NCBI GenBank assembly: GCA_963785755.1
Contig: CAWAXG010000004.1
Location: 1-46,174, forward strand
Direction: 5' to 3'
Source: JACCXG01 sp963785755
Lineage (GTDB): Bacteria > Acidobacteriota > Vicinamibacteria > Vicinamibacterales > 2-12-FULL-66-21
Length of the DNA stretch: 46,174 nt
Part shown: in pieces, positions 1-10,213 of the stretch
Layout of the letters: the number at the start of each line of letters is the position of its first letter
How positions within the stretch are numbered: the stretch's first letter is position 1
Notes under the pieces: generated by a model
What the model was told of the DNA's origin: nothing
What the model saw: only the letters and a program-made list of their open reading frames with translations
The model's database searches: none
Program-made: the position numbers and the translations under genes

Positions 1-1552
1 GATAGGAGCGGCCGTCGGACAGCAGGATGACGTGTTTCGCGCGCGCCTTGGCATCGCGCAGCGCGAGGTAGGCCTGCTCGACGGCGGGATAGATCAGCGT
101 GTGGCCGCCCGGGCCGATCGCGGCGATTTTCTTGCGGATCGCGTCGCGGTTCTTGCCCACGTTCCTCACCGTGACGTCCCACGCGAACTTGTCGTTGAAC
201 GTGAGAATGCCGACCAGCTGCTCGTCCGCGAGGACGTCCACCGCCGCCTGCGCCGCCGTCTTGGTCAGCTCCATCGAGCTGCCCGCCATGCTCCACGATC
301 GGTCGAGCACGATGACCAGCGCGACTTCCGGCTCGTCCTTCCGCTCGAACGTGACCGGCGTGAGCCGCTCGATCGGCGTTTCGCGATAGCCGCGGTCGCC
401 GAACACCGCCTCGCCGCCGGCCACGAGCAGTCCGCCGCCGGCTTTTTCGACCCACTCCGTCAGCGCGAGCATCGTGGTGTCGGAGATGGCCGCGCGTCCG
501 ACGTCGCTCAGGACGACGACATCCCACGGGTCGAGCTGTTCAGCGGCTGAGGGGAGCTGCGATGGTGGTCTTACGGTCACCTCGAAGCCCGCGCCGTCGA
601 GCGCGCCGGACAGATATCGTGCGCTCGCGGGAGTGCCCTCCACGTAGAGCACCTTCGCCCGCGGATCGGCCCACGTCTCACGCACGAGCGAATTGTTCGC
701 CGACAGCGGGTCGCCGGGAATCGTCACCCGCGCCTGGAGCACGTGGGTTCCGACCGTGTCAACGGTCGCGTCGAGTGGCACCGGAGTGACGCCCTTGCCG
801 ACAGCCGCGCGTCCGGACGCCAGCACGGTGTCGCCCGACAGCAGCTCGACGAGCGCCGTGCCTTCGCGCTGACTCGCCACATCAATCGTCGCAGCGAACG
901 TCGCCCCGGCGGTCACGCGCGATGGCAGATCGATCCCGTCAATCCAGGTATCGCCGATCGAGCGCGACGACAATGACTCGACGGCAACCGGCACGTGGTC
1001 CGCTGCCAGCCGCGCGATCGCCGTTCCGGTGTCGCCAGCGGTCGGGCGTCCGTCGGAGAACAGCACCAGCCGGGGCACGTGCTCCGGCGCGATCTCGCCG
1101 CGCGCCGCCAGCAGCGCCGCCTCCAGGTTGGTGCCGCGACGGTCGAGCGTGCCCGCGTCCGATGGATTGGCGCCAATCGCGGCCAGCTTGCGAAGCTCCG
1201 CGGTCGTAGTCACGGACGACACGGTCCTGCCGAACGCGACGATGCGCGAGTGCGCCGGTTTGATCGCGTTGTTCAGTTCGTCGATTTTGGCGGCCGCCGC
1301 ATCAACAGCTGCCGTCGCGATGCTGTGCGAGACGTCGACGACGTAAACGATCGACTGGCGCGACGAGCTCGTCGACAGGACCGGCCGCGCGAGCGCAAAG
1401 GCGATCGCGGCGAGCAGCAGCGTCCGCACCGCCGTCTGAAGCGCGCGCTGCCGGCTGTTGAAGTTGGTACGCGCGATGTACTGGGCGGCCCACACCAGGG
1501 GCAGGGCTGCGAGCAGCCAGAGAAACGCGGGGGAGGTCCAGGTCAGCGACAC
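1..1552 (-). CDS. Double-VWA / glutamine-amidotransferase-like membrane protein (partial, 3' end beyond window)
   Basis: About 517 codons are visible and the frame runs off the left edge. A GTG start at 1552 gives a product beginning VSLTW, five bases after the stop of the upstream VWA gene. The N-terminus has two hydrophobic segments. A first VWA-like domain follows, with a variant metal site DVSHS. After a beta-rich stretch comes a class I amidotransferase-like fold (VVVLSDVG, GGGLLVAGGE). A second VWA domain has a standard metal site, DRSWSMAGS, and reads into the edge at ILLSDGRSY. This architecture is usual for the last gene of MoxR/VWA operons. Such proteins are thought to be membrane-anchored scaffolds working with the MoxR ATPase; the substrate is unknown. 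The domain reading is firm, the role is inferred. Confidence 0.8.
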   Translation of the reverse strand, partial: MSLTWTSPAFLWLLAALPLVWAAQYIARTNFNSRQRALQTAVRTLLLAAIAFALARPVLSTSSSRQSIVYVVDVSHSIATAAVDAAAAKIDELNNAIKPAHSRIVAFGRTVSSVTTTAELRKLAAIGANPSDAGTLDRRGTNLEAALLAARGEIAPEHVPRLVLFSDGRPTAGDTGTAIARLAADHVPVAVESLSSRSIGDTWIDGIDLPSRVTAGATFAATIDVASQREGTALVELLSGDTVLASGRAAVGKGVTPVPLDATVDTVGTHVLQARVTIPGDPLSANNSLVRETWADPRAKVLYVEGTPASARYLSGALDGAGFEVTVRPPSQLPSAAEQLDPWDVVVLSDVGRAAISDTTMLALTEWVEKAGGGLLVAGGEAVFGDRGYRETPIERLTPVTFERKDEPEVALVIVLDRSWSMAGSSMELTKTAAQAAVDVLADEQLVGILTFNDKFAWDVTVRNVGKNRDAIRKKIAAIGPGGHTLIYPAVEQAYLALRDAKARAKHVILLSDGRSY

Positions 1553-1557
1553 TGCAC

Positions 1558-3349
1558 TTACACCGTGATGCGCCGCTGCCACGTCCACCATTCGGCGATG
1601 ACGAGCGCGAAGGCGGCGAGGGCGCAATAGAACCACCAGGGCCGGCCCGACGATCCCGCGGCAACCGTCTGCGACTGGCCGGTTGCCAGGGTCGGAGGCC
1701 GCATCAGGTTCGAGAGCTGAGGATCGCCGGCGTTGATGGCGAGCGTGCTGCGCGCGCCGCCCCCTTCGACCGCGTAGAAGCCAGGTGCCCGCAGCATCCC
1801 GACCGTCGTCCGGTTCACGCGCGCGAGCGGGACCTCGACGTTGTCCGGCCCGATCACCTTCGCCACGCCCTGTTCGAATGACATCAGACGCGGACGGTGG
1901 CCGACGCCGGCTGGTCCGGCATCCCTCGACGGATGTGTGAGCCAGTCGAGCGCGTTCCCGATCAGGACCGGAAAACCTGGAGCGCCCGCGAGGTTGGATT
2001 CGTCGGCGCCGAAGGTCACGACCACCATGCGCTGCTCGGGCGACTCAGTGACGTACACGAGCGGCGTCCCTCGTGCCGAGCGGGCGACGGTCACGAGCGA
2101 TGCGCCTCCGAAGGGTACGTGCCCGCTCGATCGACAAGGTGAACGGATCGACGCCCTGCACGACTGGGTGGACGCCCGCGACCTCCCAGCGAGGCCGCGT
2201 CTCGACCGCGTGCTCCGGACGATGACCCAGCCAGGCAGTCGTCAATGGCGGAGCAAAGAACAGCGAGGGACGGCGGGGAGGCTGATCGGGTGCGCATCCC
2301 ACGAAAATCGCGACGTCCTCCTGACCCTCGCGGTAGCCGGTCAGGTCGAAGTAGGTGGCACTGACGCCCGGGTCACGCGCGAACGCCGTGCGCAGCCAGT
2401 CGGTGCGCTGACCGACGACGGCGACGGCAAGCGGCTTCGCCCCGTCGATCCACGCATACGCATCGTCATCGACCTCGAGGGCGTTGGCCGGACCGTCGAC
2501 GTGCGCGCGCAGCGCTCCCTCGCCGCCGCGGGTGAGCGGCACGACCTGGCGCAGGACTTCATTCGATCCCATGTCGATCTCGCGATCGAAGATTCGAGCC
2601 GTTCCGCGCGTGAGTCTGACCTGCACCTTCTGCGCGGAAGGGGCGAAGTTCGCAATCTCGACGTAGACATCGCCGGCGTTGGCAATCGACAGCGATGGGC
2701 GGACGTCGAGCGCGGTAATGCCGACGTTCGACGCCGGTTCGAAAACCGAATGCACGATCACTTTCGCGTCGAGCGGGCGCGTCGTCCCGCCGTCGGTGAT
2801 GAAGTGAATGCTGGCGGCGCCAGCCAGCTGCGGCCAGGAGGATGCGTCGCCGCCTGGCGCGATGCGATCCAGCGCCCCTTCGATGAGGGCGCCGTCGGCC
2901 GACGGGCCTTCGACCAGGCCGTCCGCGGTCGTCGCCAGCGCGACCTCGCCTCCGGACGCCGCCGCAGAAACGAGGCGCCGGGCTTCCGCGATGGCGCGCT
3001 CCCAGCGTGTTTCTCCGGTGCGCGTCCGCGCCTGCATGGACCATGACGAATCCATCACGATGAGCACGCGGCCCGTGCTGGCCGCGGTTCCGGAGGATAG
3101 TCCCGGCCGGGTAATCGCGAGTGCGAGCGCCAGCGCGATGATCACCGTGAGCGCCAGCGAAACCGCGCGCCGGATGCGCTCCCAGAGCGTGAGCTCGCGC
3201 GATTCGTCGAGCACGCGGCGCCAGAGGATGAGGGACGGGACGAGTACGCGGGGCGGCCGCAGCTTGATGAGAAACAGCCCGGCGGCGGCCGCTGCCGCAA
3301 CGCCGAGCAGCAGCCAGGCCTGCCACGCCGCCATGGCCCCGAACGTCAT
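1558..3349 (-). CDS. BatA-like VWA-domain membrane protein (one frameshift)
   Basis: The ATG at 3349 overlaps the stop of the DUF58 gene by 4 bp. The N-terminus matches the BatA membrane domain: hydrophobic helix, LIKLRPPRVLVPSLILWRR-type linker, second helix. A VWA domain follows with metal site DSSWSMQ. The frame breaks near 2114, where an extra C in a CCC run moves the reading to a second frame. That second frame continues the same protein (VTVARSARGT onward) through GNALDWL and a C-terminal membrane helix to the TAA at 1558. Repaired length is about 596 residues. Because the sequence on both sides is clearly one protein, the break is probably a consensus error. Part of the Bat-like operon with MoxR and DUF58. 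Confidence 0.8.
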
Positions 3350-4218
3350 GCGAGGAACCGCCCCTGACGGAATGCTTTCAGGATGATGTCCTCGAACGGC
3401 TGCTCTGCTTCAGCCCGGACGTAACCGATGGCATATCGCCCGCAGAAGGTTTCGAGGTCCGCGGCATGCGCCTCGAATGCCCTGGTGTAGGCGGCGGCCA
3501 GCTTGGGCGTGACCTCGACTTCGCGCAGGTCGCCGGTTTCGACATCCACGAACCGGATCTCACCAAACGACCCGGGATCGCGATCCTGCCGCGAGGTGAT
3601 GTGGACGACGAAGACGTCATGGCCGAGCGTGCGGAGGATTTTCAGCCCGGCCTCGAATCCCCCCGGGTCGAGAAAGTCGGAAATGATGACCGTCAGGCCC
3701 AGCTGCCGCGAGCGCGACGCGAACTCCTTGAACGACTCGCGCAGATCCGTCTTGCCCGCGGGCTCCATGCGCTCGAGCTGTTCGAAGACCTTGAAGATGC
3801 GGCCCTTGCCCCGTCCGGCAGACGATTCCCGCCCGAGGCCCGGGCCGAACGGAAGAATCGTGAGCTTGTCCAGGTGCACCAGCCCGATATAGCACAGCGC
3901 GGCGGCGATGCGCCGCGCCATGTCGAACTTCGCCGGTTCCGCCATCGATCGGCTCACGTCGAGCATGAGGTAGATCGGCAGATCGCGCTCCTCGTCGAAG
4001 AGCAGGATCAGGAGCCGGTTCAGTCGCTTGTACGCCTTCCAGTCGATGTGGCGAAAATCGTCGCCCGGCGTGTAGGGCCGGTGATCGGCGAACTCGAGCC
4101 CGCGCCCGCGCGTCGGCGTGAGCCGGTCCGCGCGGTTGTGTCCAGCGAAGGCGCGCTTGGACACGACATGCAGGTATTCGAGCTTCTTCAGGAATTGATC
4201 GTCGAACCGAAGGGACAT
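3346..4218 (-). CDS. DUF58 domain-containing protein
   Basis: 290 residues. The N-terminal half carries the DUF58 signature: GRGLEFADHRPYTPGDDFRHIDW followed by AYKRLNRLLI and FDEERDLPIYLMLDVSRSM. The last part is a VWA-type metal-ion site (DVSRS). The second half is a VWA-like Rossmann fold with VIISDFLDPGGF. DUF58 proteins are nearly always encoded beside MoxR ATPases and VWA membrane proteins and are taken to be partners of the ATPase. The start at 4218 lies 16 bp after the MoxR stop, and the 3' end overlaps the BatA-like start, so translation is probably coupled. Confidence 0.9.
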   Translation of the reverse strand: MSLRFDDQFLKKLEYLHVVSKRAFAGHNRADRLTPTRGRGLEFADHRPYTPGDDFRHIDWKAYKRLNRLLILLFDEERDLPIYLMLDVSRSMAEPAKFDMARRIAAALCYIGLVHLDKLTILPFGPGLGRESSAGRGKGRIFKVFEQLERMEPAGKTDLRESFKEFASRSRQLGLTVIISDFLDPGGFEAGLKILRTLGHDVFVVHITSRQDRDPGSFGEIRFVDVETGDLREVEVTPKLAAAYTRAFEAHAADLETFCGRYAIGYVRAEAEQPFEDIILKAFRQGRFLA

Positions 4219-4234
4219 GACGACACTTTTCGGG

Positions 4235-5227
4235 TTATTCCGTTGCGACCTTCTCCAGCAACTCGGCGACGATGGTGTCGGTGTTGACCTCGTCCGCCTC
4301 GCCTTCGAAGTTGAGCAGGATCCGATGGCGCAGCGCCGGCAGCCCGACGCTGCGGATGTCGTCGATCGACACGAATGCCTGGCCGCGGTTGATGGCCTGA
4401 ATCTTTCCAGCGAGGACCAGCGCCTGCGCCGCGCGCGGGCTGGCGCCGTACCGGACGTAGCGCTTGACGAGCGGCGTCGCGTATTCGGACGACGGGTTCG
4501 ACGCGAGCGTCAGTCGAATCGCATAGGCCTGCACCGGCCGCGCGATCGGGATCGCGCGGGCGACGTGCCGCATCTCCAGGATTTCGCTGCCGTCCACGAC
4601 GCGGGTGACCGACAGGTCCGTGTCCCTCGTCGTCCGTTCGAGGATGCCGTGCATCGCGTCTTCGGACGGATACATGACCTTCAGCTTGAAGAAGAACCGA
4701 TCGAGCTGCGCTTCAGGCAGCGGGTAGGTCCCTTCCATCTCCAGCGGATTCTGGGTCGCGAGCACGAGGAAGGGCTGCTCGAGCTTGTAGGTCGTCTTGC
4801 CGACCGAGACGCTGACGTCCTGCATCGCCTCGAGGAGCGCCGACTGCGTTTTCGGCGTCGCGCGGTTGATCTCGTCCGCGAGTACGACGTTCGCGAAGAT
4901 CGGTCCCGGCTGGAACTCGAAGAACGTGCCGCCGTGCGAATGCTCCTGCACGATATTCGTCCCGACGATGTCGGCAGGCATCAGATCCGGCGTGAACTGG
5001 ATGCGCGAGAACTTGAGATGCAGCACGTCGGCCAGCGTGTGGACCAGGCTCGTCTTGCCGACGCCCGGAATCCCCTCGAGCAGCACGTGTCCGCCGGCGA
5101 GGAGGCTCGTCACGGTGCCGTTGACGATCTCCTCGTGGCCGACGATCCGGCGCGCGACCTCCTGCGTGATCCGGGTGAACCGTTCGCGAAACTGATCGAT
5201 GGACTGTGCAACCGCCGTTGTTGTCAT
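4235..5227 (-). CDS. MoxR-family AAA ATPase
   Basis: 330 residues from the ATG at 5227 (MTTTAVAQS). Walker A is GIPGVGKTSLV, Walker B is VVLADEINRA, and the MoxR-specific stretch ATQNPLEMEGTYPLPEAQLDRF is present with its sensor residues. The C-terminal lid domain follows (ASPRAAQALVLAGK). An in-frame upstream extension exists, but it is arginine-rich, unlike the family, and overlaps the preceding gene, so the later start is preferred. MoxR ATPases act as chaperone-like remodelers with VWA proteins; here the partners are the three downstream genes. There is a second MoxR/VWA pair in this window (coxD/coxE). Confidence 0.92.
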   Translation of the reverse strand: MTTTAVAQSIDQFRERFTRITQEVARRIVGHEEIVNGTVTSLLAGGHVLLEGIPGVGKTSLVHTLADVLHLKFSRIQFTPDLMPADIVGTNIVQEHSHGGTFFEFQPGPIFANVVLADEINRATPKTQSALLEAMQDVSVSVGKTTYKLEQPFLVLATQNPLEMEGTYPLPEAQLDRFFFKLKVMYPSEDAMHGILERTTRDTDLSVTRVVDGSEILEMRHVARAIPIARPVQAYAIRLTLASNPSSEYATPLVKRYVRYGASPRAAQALVLAGKIQAINRGQAFVSIDDIRSVGLPALRHRILLNFEGEADEVNTDTIVAELLEKVATE

Positions 5228-5252
5228 TGTCAAGAGCTGCTCGCGAGTGGGC

Positions 5253-6698
5253 TCACTGCGGTTTACGAACGAAATAGGTCTGGACGCCGGATCGGCGCGC
5301 TTCGGGTACGGGCGGCGCCGCGGTCGCGCGCGTGCGATCGAACTTGCCGGCCGCGCTGCCGGTAAAGCCGACCGTGGCGTCACCGTGCTCCGTCTTGCGC
5401 CGGATGTCGGTCTCCACGTTTTCGCCGGCGGTGTCCTGGCTCGCCTCGACCATCTCCTTCTTCAGAGCGGCCTCGAGCGTCGCGTTCGATGCCGCGGCGT
5501 CCTGTCCGCCCGCGCCGCCGACGCCGGATCCGGGAGGACCGCCGGATTGCGCCCCGTCCGGACTTGCCATCATCATCATGCCCGCGCCGCCGCCGGCTTC
5601 GGCGGACTTGGCGAACTGAATCGACAGCTCCTGGGATGCGCCGGGATTGCTGCTCTGACCCGGCTGACCCTGTTCGGGTCCGCCCTCGGCGGCCGCGTTC
5701 GCTTCGTCGCCGGCCTCCGATTCGTCGCCTGCGGCCAGCTCCATTTCATCCGAGAGTTTCTCGAGCGCTTCCTGAAGATCTTTTGGCAGGCCGCCTTCCG
5801 CGAACGTCCGCTTCGCCTGTTCGGCAAGCGCCTTCATGTTCTGGGCGGCGGCCTTCGCCGGCAACTCCGCGTTCGCGGCGAGGGCGCGCTGCAGCGCGGC
5901 GAGCAGCTCGGCATCGCTCAACTGATTCAACTTGTTGAGCATCTCCCGCATCTGCGCATCGGCGGCCATGGCCTCGGCACTCGGCAGGGTGCCGGCTGCC
6001 GCCGCGGCGAGCAGTTCCTCCAGCATCCGCTGCAACTCGGGATCGAGCATGCGCCCGACGATGGTGTCGGCTGCAGGGTCCTTTGGCGGCACACTCGCGG
6101 CCGATGCGGCGGGACGCACGCCGACCTGCTCCGGCATCACGAAAGTCAACAGGACCGCAGCGACCACGAGCACCAGCGTCGCCGCCTGCGCGCGCCTCGC
6201 ACGGATGGCGGGGTAGAGCTCGGTCCAATCGATCGTCTGCAGGCGTTCGGCCGCCTGGAGGAGATGAAAATCGGCCCAGGCATCGCGACGCTCGCGCGCC
6301 GCAAACCAGTTCGCGCTCCGCAGCTCGCCCCGCGTCCCCGCATCACCATCGATCGTTGTCGCGACCGCGTCCGACAGCGGACGAGTCCGGCGGCTGACGA
6401 TCGCGAACACCAACAGCGCAAGGAAGCCCGCCGCGAGCAGGACGACCGGCACGAGCCGGGACCATCCGATCCATCGGGCCGCGACCGCCGTGAACACGCC
6501 GATGACGGCGAGGGCGGGCGCAATGCGCCACAGCCGGCGCGAGGCCTCGCGGCCGCGGCGCCGACGATCACCGGCGGCCAGTCCGGCTCGAACGATCTGC
6601 TCAGCGGAATCGGGGTTGTGAGGGGATTCGGGCACCGTCCCAACTACGATACCCCGAAAGTGGCGGGGCCGTAAGGGCGAGCGCGCGGGATGTGGCAC
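5253..6698 (-). CDS. Membrane protein with long Ala/Gln/Gly-rich region, first gene of the MoxR/VWA operon
   Basis: Up to 481 residues from the outermost start; a GTG at 6635 would give 460 and removes an arginine-rich leader that looks non-coding, so it is my preferred start. Two hydrophobic helices follow (around LAVIGVFTAVAARWIGW and VVLLAAGFLALLVF), then a soluble segment, a third helix (LVLVVAAVLLTFVMP) and a long low-complexity helical region with MMMM and Gly/Ser-rich stretches. Nothing catalytic is recognisable. The layout (two helices, cytosolic part, helix, disordered C-terminus) resembles DUF4175-like proteins found at this position in such operons. It ends 25 bp before MoxR, so it is probably co-transcribed. 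Confidence 0.7.
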   Translation of the reverse strand: MPHPARSPLRPRHFRGIVVGTVPESPHNPDSAEQIVRAGLAAGDRRRRGREASRRLWRIAPALAVIGVFTAVAARWIGWSRLVPVVLLAAGFLALLVFAIVSRRTRPLSDAVATTIDGDAGTRGELRSANWFAARERRDAWADFHLLQAAERLQTIDWTELYPAIRARRAQAATLVLVVAAVLLTFVMPEQVGVRPAASAASVPPKDPAADTIVGRMLDPELQRMLEELLAAAAAGTLPSAEAMAADAQMREMLNKLNQLSDAELLAALQRALAANAELPAKAAAQNMKALAEQAKRTFAEGGLPKDLQEALEKLSDEMELAAGDESEAGDEANAAAEGGPEQGQPGQSSNPGASQELSIQFAKSAEAGGGAGMMMMASPDGAQSGGPPGSGVGGAGGQDAAASNATLEAALKKEMVEASQDTAGENVETDIRRKTEHGDATVGFTGSAAGKFDRTRATAAPPVPEARRSGVQTYFVRKPQ

Positions 6699-7060
6699 GA
6701 GTTGCGGATTGTCGCGGATTCACGCGGATGAGCAGCGGTCGTTCAGCATGCGGAGCCGGATGCTGGACGCGGACACGCCGATCCGGCTCAGTGTTCCGGT
6801 CGGGCGGCGGCCGGAGGCCGCCGCTGGAGCAGGCGTACGTGCCGGGATCGCAAGCACCCTACTTGATGGCGCAGGGCGCTTGCGATCCCGACACGCACGC
6901 CTGCTCTGCCGCGCTGCGCGCGGCCCGACCCTGGGACGCGTCGGCTACAGGCGGACTGGCCCGCACGTGCGAACCAGTGGCACGACCGCTCGGTGATCTG
7001 GACCGCGCGAGCTGACCCGATCCGCATTGATCCGCGAGAATCCGCGAAAATCCGCGACTC
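6699..7060. repeat. 362-bp imperfect palindrome (MITE- or REP-like)
   Basis: Outer arms 6699-6729 and 7030-7060 are reverse complements at 28 of 31 positions and are themselves made of repeated CGCGGATT words. Inner arms 6827-6855 and 6878-6906 match at 27 of 29, around a 22-base loop. The segments between the inner and outer arms are also GC-rich but less well paired. No convincing gene lies inside. The element sits between two genes read from the same strand, just downstream of the propeller-protein gene and upstream of the Bat-like operon. It may be a non-autonomous mobile element or a structured RNA; no target duplication is evident. Confidence 0.7.
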
Positions 7061-7121
7061 GTTAATGCTTTTGGCGGTCGCTGCCTCAAGGGACGGAGCG
7101 CTGGGACCGATGCGTGAGCGA

Positions 7122-8389
7122 CTAGGGCTGCCCGCCGGCCTTTTCCGCGATCCGGTACAGGTGCTTGCTGGTGCGGATGAAGAACGCCCGCTCCGCCGAC
7201 CGCGATCGACGCGAAGATCGGTCCGTCGAGCTGGTTGGCGGCCAGGCGGGTGAACGTCCGCGACGGGGCGATGACCGTCACCATCCCTTCCTCGCTGGGA
7301 AAGTAGATGCGCCCATCCGCGAAGATCGGCGACGCCGAATAGTTGCCGCCCAGCCGCTCCTGCCAGTGAATCTTCCCGCTCCTCGCCTCGACGCACGTCG
7401 CAATGCCGACGTCGTTGACGAGGAAGAGATCGTCGCCGACGAGAATCGGCGATGGCGTATAGGGCGCGGCGCGCCGCAGCGTCCAGGCGATGTGCGACCG
7501 CGTGACGTCGCCGGTGCCGTCCGGCCGCACGGCGATGAGCGTCGGTTGCTGGAAGCCGGTGGCGATGAACACGAGCCCCTGGCCGTACACCGGCCGCGGC
7601 ACGTTCGAGAAGCCCTGGTCGTAACCCACGCGCCAGATTTCCCGCCCGTCTGCCGGATCGTAGGCGGCCGCGCGATACGCGCCGACGCTGACGAGCTGAT
7701 CGCGATCGCCGACGCGGATCACCAGCGGCGTCGTGTACGCCTGATCCGCGGGCTGCCGCCGGAATGTCCGCCACCGTGTCTTCCCGGTCTTCGTATCCAA
7801 CGCCACTACGAACGCATCGTCCGGGCCGCCGTTGCCGTCACAGTTGATGATCAGCAGATCCTGGTAGAGGGCCGGCGATCCGCCGCTGCCATGCTGAGAT
7901 TGGTAGGGGAGCCGTGTCTTCCACACGACTTCGCCCGCCGGAGTCAGCGCCGCGGTGCCGTCGGCGCCGAAGTGGACGTAGACGCGATCGTTCGCGACGA
8001 TTGGCGTCGGCGACGCGTGGCTGTTCTTCTGATTGATCGTGCGCGGCCGATCGACGCGAAAGACTTCGGCGTTGACGACTTCCTTGCCGCTCGCCGCGTC
8101 GAATGCGACGGCGCGCAGCGACACGCCGCGCGCGCGATCTCCCTCGCGGATCTCGGCGGCGGTCGTCAGCCACACGCGTCCGCCCGCGATCACCGGCGAC
8201 GACCAGCCGGCGCCGGGGACGGGCGTTTTCCAGGCGACGTTCCTGGACTCGCTCCATTCGAGCGGCACGCCCTGCTCGGCCGAGTGGCCCTGCCCGGTCG
8301 GGTCCGCGGAACTCGGGCCATTGCCGCGCTGACGTGCCGGATGTCAGCAGCACGATCAGCGCCGCGACCGCCGGCGAGCGCACCTTCAT
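7122..8389 (-). CDS. Secreted PQQ-like beta-propeller protein (two frameshifts)
   Basis: The ATG at 8389 starts a signal peptide (MKVRSPAVAALIVLLTSGTS) followed by the hallmark QWPEFRGPD of acidobacterial/planctomycete propeller proteins. A frame break near 8307 and another near 7195 must be bridged; the last frame ends TSKHLYRIAEKAGGQP with a stop at 7122. Repaired length is about 422 residues. Repeated blades show the AFDAASGKEV / ALDTKTGKTRW / AYDPADGREIWR pattern typical of BamB/PQQ-enzyme repeats. No cytochrome motif or dehydrogenase calcium site is visible, so enzymatic activity should not be assumed. The start overlaps the hydrolase stop by 4 bp. Confidence 0.82.
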
Positions 8390-10145
8390 GGCTTGCGTCC
8401 GCTCGTGCGAAGCGCGCGCACGATCTCGGCCGCGCTCATTTTCGTCGTGATCGGCTTGGCGCCATGGAGCACGAAACGATTGCTCGCGTTGTGGACGATC
8501 AGCGGGTTCCGGTACGACGCAGCAGCGGTCTGCAGATCTCCAGCGCGACGCAGGCCGGGAATATACAAACGGCCGACGAAGTCGTCGTCGCTCGACGTAT
8601 CGAACGCGCCGACGTCGAGGATCATCGCGCGAGGCGGCTCGATGGCCGCGGCAAGCAAGCCGGCAAGCGCGGCATCGCCCGAGGCGACGAGCGCGGCGCC
8701 GGGATTCGCGCGCAATGCCGTCACGACGTCGGCGACCTGCTGGCCGGCGGCCGTGCGGTTGTAGGTCTCGAAGTGCCGGACCTTCCCCGCGGCCTCGGCG
8801 TCGAATGCCGGTGAGGGCACGCGGCGAACATCGAACTGCGCGCGGCGCAGCTCTTTCTCGACGTCGTCATCGATGCCGGCCACGCAGGACGCGCCGGGTG
8901 CTGCGCGCCGCCGCGGCCGGGCGGGCATTCGGAGCGCTGATCGCCGTACCCGAGCACATGACGGAGCGCGCGCCTCGCCTCGTCTGATCCAGGATCGGCG
9001 AGCTGGCGGCGGGCCGACTGAATCCACTCATAGGTCAGCTCCGTCGCGGTGACCGCGTTCCCGGAAGCGGCCGCTGATAGAACACGAGCAGATCGGTCAG
9101 CGGATCGGCAGTGAACGAACGCTCGGGCCGCTTGGTATCGTCAGGGGCCTTCTGCAGCCACTTCGCCATCCACGCGTACATCGCTTCACGGGACTGGCGG
9201 TTGTAGTTGTGCTCGGCCTCGAACCGCACCGCATGGACCCGGTCCGGCGCGTCGAGGAGCGAATAAATCGCCCGCACGGCCGGGTACTCGCGCTCGAGCG
9301 TGTTCTTCGTCCAGTCGCCGGTCGCCGCGACCATCAGGAGCGGCCGCGGCGCGATCGCCGCCGGCGATCTCGACGTTGGTCGTGTCCAGCCGCAGCCCCG
9401 GCGGATTCTCGCAGAGACAGCCGCCCTGCATGTGAAGCGAAATCATGTTGACCGGGGCCGCGACGGCGACGCGATCGTCGACCGCCGCGAGCAGGAAGGT
9501 CTGCGTGCCGCCACCAGATTCGCCGGTCACGCCGATCGCCTCGCGGCGCACGTAGGGCAGCGATTCGAGGAAGTCCAGGGCGCGAATCGCATTCCAGAGC
9601 TGCAGACCGGCCAGGCTCAATCCCCAGAGGTTCTCGCGCTTGCCGCCGAAGGTATGCGGCAGCTGGAGGCTGTCGCCGTAGCCGACCATGTCGTGCGTGA
9701 ACACGACGTAGCCCTGTCGCGCGAGATTGATCGAGCGTGCCTGCCCCGAATTCAGCGTGGTGTTCTCGAAGCGTCCGTAGGCCCAGTGGCCATGCGGCGT
9801 GAGAATCGCGGGAAACGGTCCGTCGCCGGGCGGGCGATACAGGTTGCCGGTGACGAAAAAGCCGGGGAGGCTCTCGAAATACACCTTCGCCACGACGTAA
9901 TCCGTGTGCTTGACCTCGCCGAAGACTCTCGGCGACAACGGCCGCCGCTCCGGCATCGGCAGCAGGCCCGCCGAGACCAGGATGTGCTCGCGCAGGTACG
10001 CGGCGCGGCGCTTCCACGCCGTGGCATCGGTGTGCACCGGCGGGTCGAACGTGTCGTTCAGGGTGCGGAACGGGGGCTGACGTGACGAGGCAACGGGCGC
10101 CAGGAGGGCCAGAATCGTGGCGCACGTGAGCGCGAGGTGTCTCAT
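8386..10145 (-). CDS. Secreted alpha/beta hydrolase, acetylxylan-esterase-like (at least three frameshifts)
   Basis: The ATG at 10145 starts a signal peptide (MRHLALTCATILALLAPVAS). The first domain is an alpha/beta hydrolase with nucleophile elbow GVTGESGGGTQ and a C-terminal histidine in FEAEHNYNRQS. The frame breaks near 9362 (one extra G; repaired reading EIAAAIAPRPLLMVAATGDW), near 9055 and near 8920. After repair the product is about 586 residues, ending MSAAEIVRALRTSGRKP. The second half looks like a degenerate hydrolase domain (ALVASGDAALAGLLAAAIEPP), as in two-domain secreted esterases. The substrate is not determinable. Co-transcribed with the propeller protein. Several breaks in 1.7 kb could be errors or true decay. 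Confidence 0.72.
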
Positions 10146-10213
10146 GGCGGCACGAGTCTACCGCGCCGGTGGCCAACTCCCAACTCCCCGGGAGAGAGTG
10201 TTATCCTGACTTC
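10146..10213. promoter_or_regulatory. Divergent promoter region with AACTCCC words
   Basis: A 68-bp spacer between the minus-strand hydrolase and the plus-strand DUF411 gene. It contains CCAACTCCCAACTCCCCGGGAG (two AACTCCC words and a short GGGAG return arm), and TATCCT a few bases before the ATG at 10214, a possible -10 element. No good -35 is visible. Confidence 0.35.

Noticed and set aside
4235..5383. MoxR ATPase with a 52-residue N-terminal extension
   Set aside because: The extension is arginine/proline-rich, overlaps the previous gene and is absent from the family; ATG at 5227 fits.
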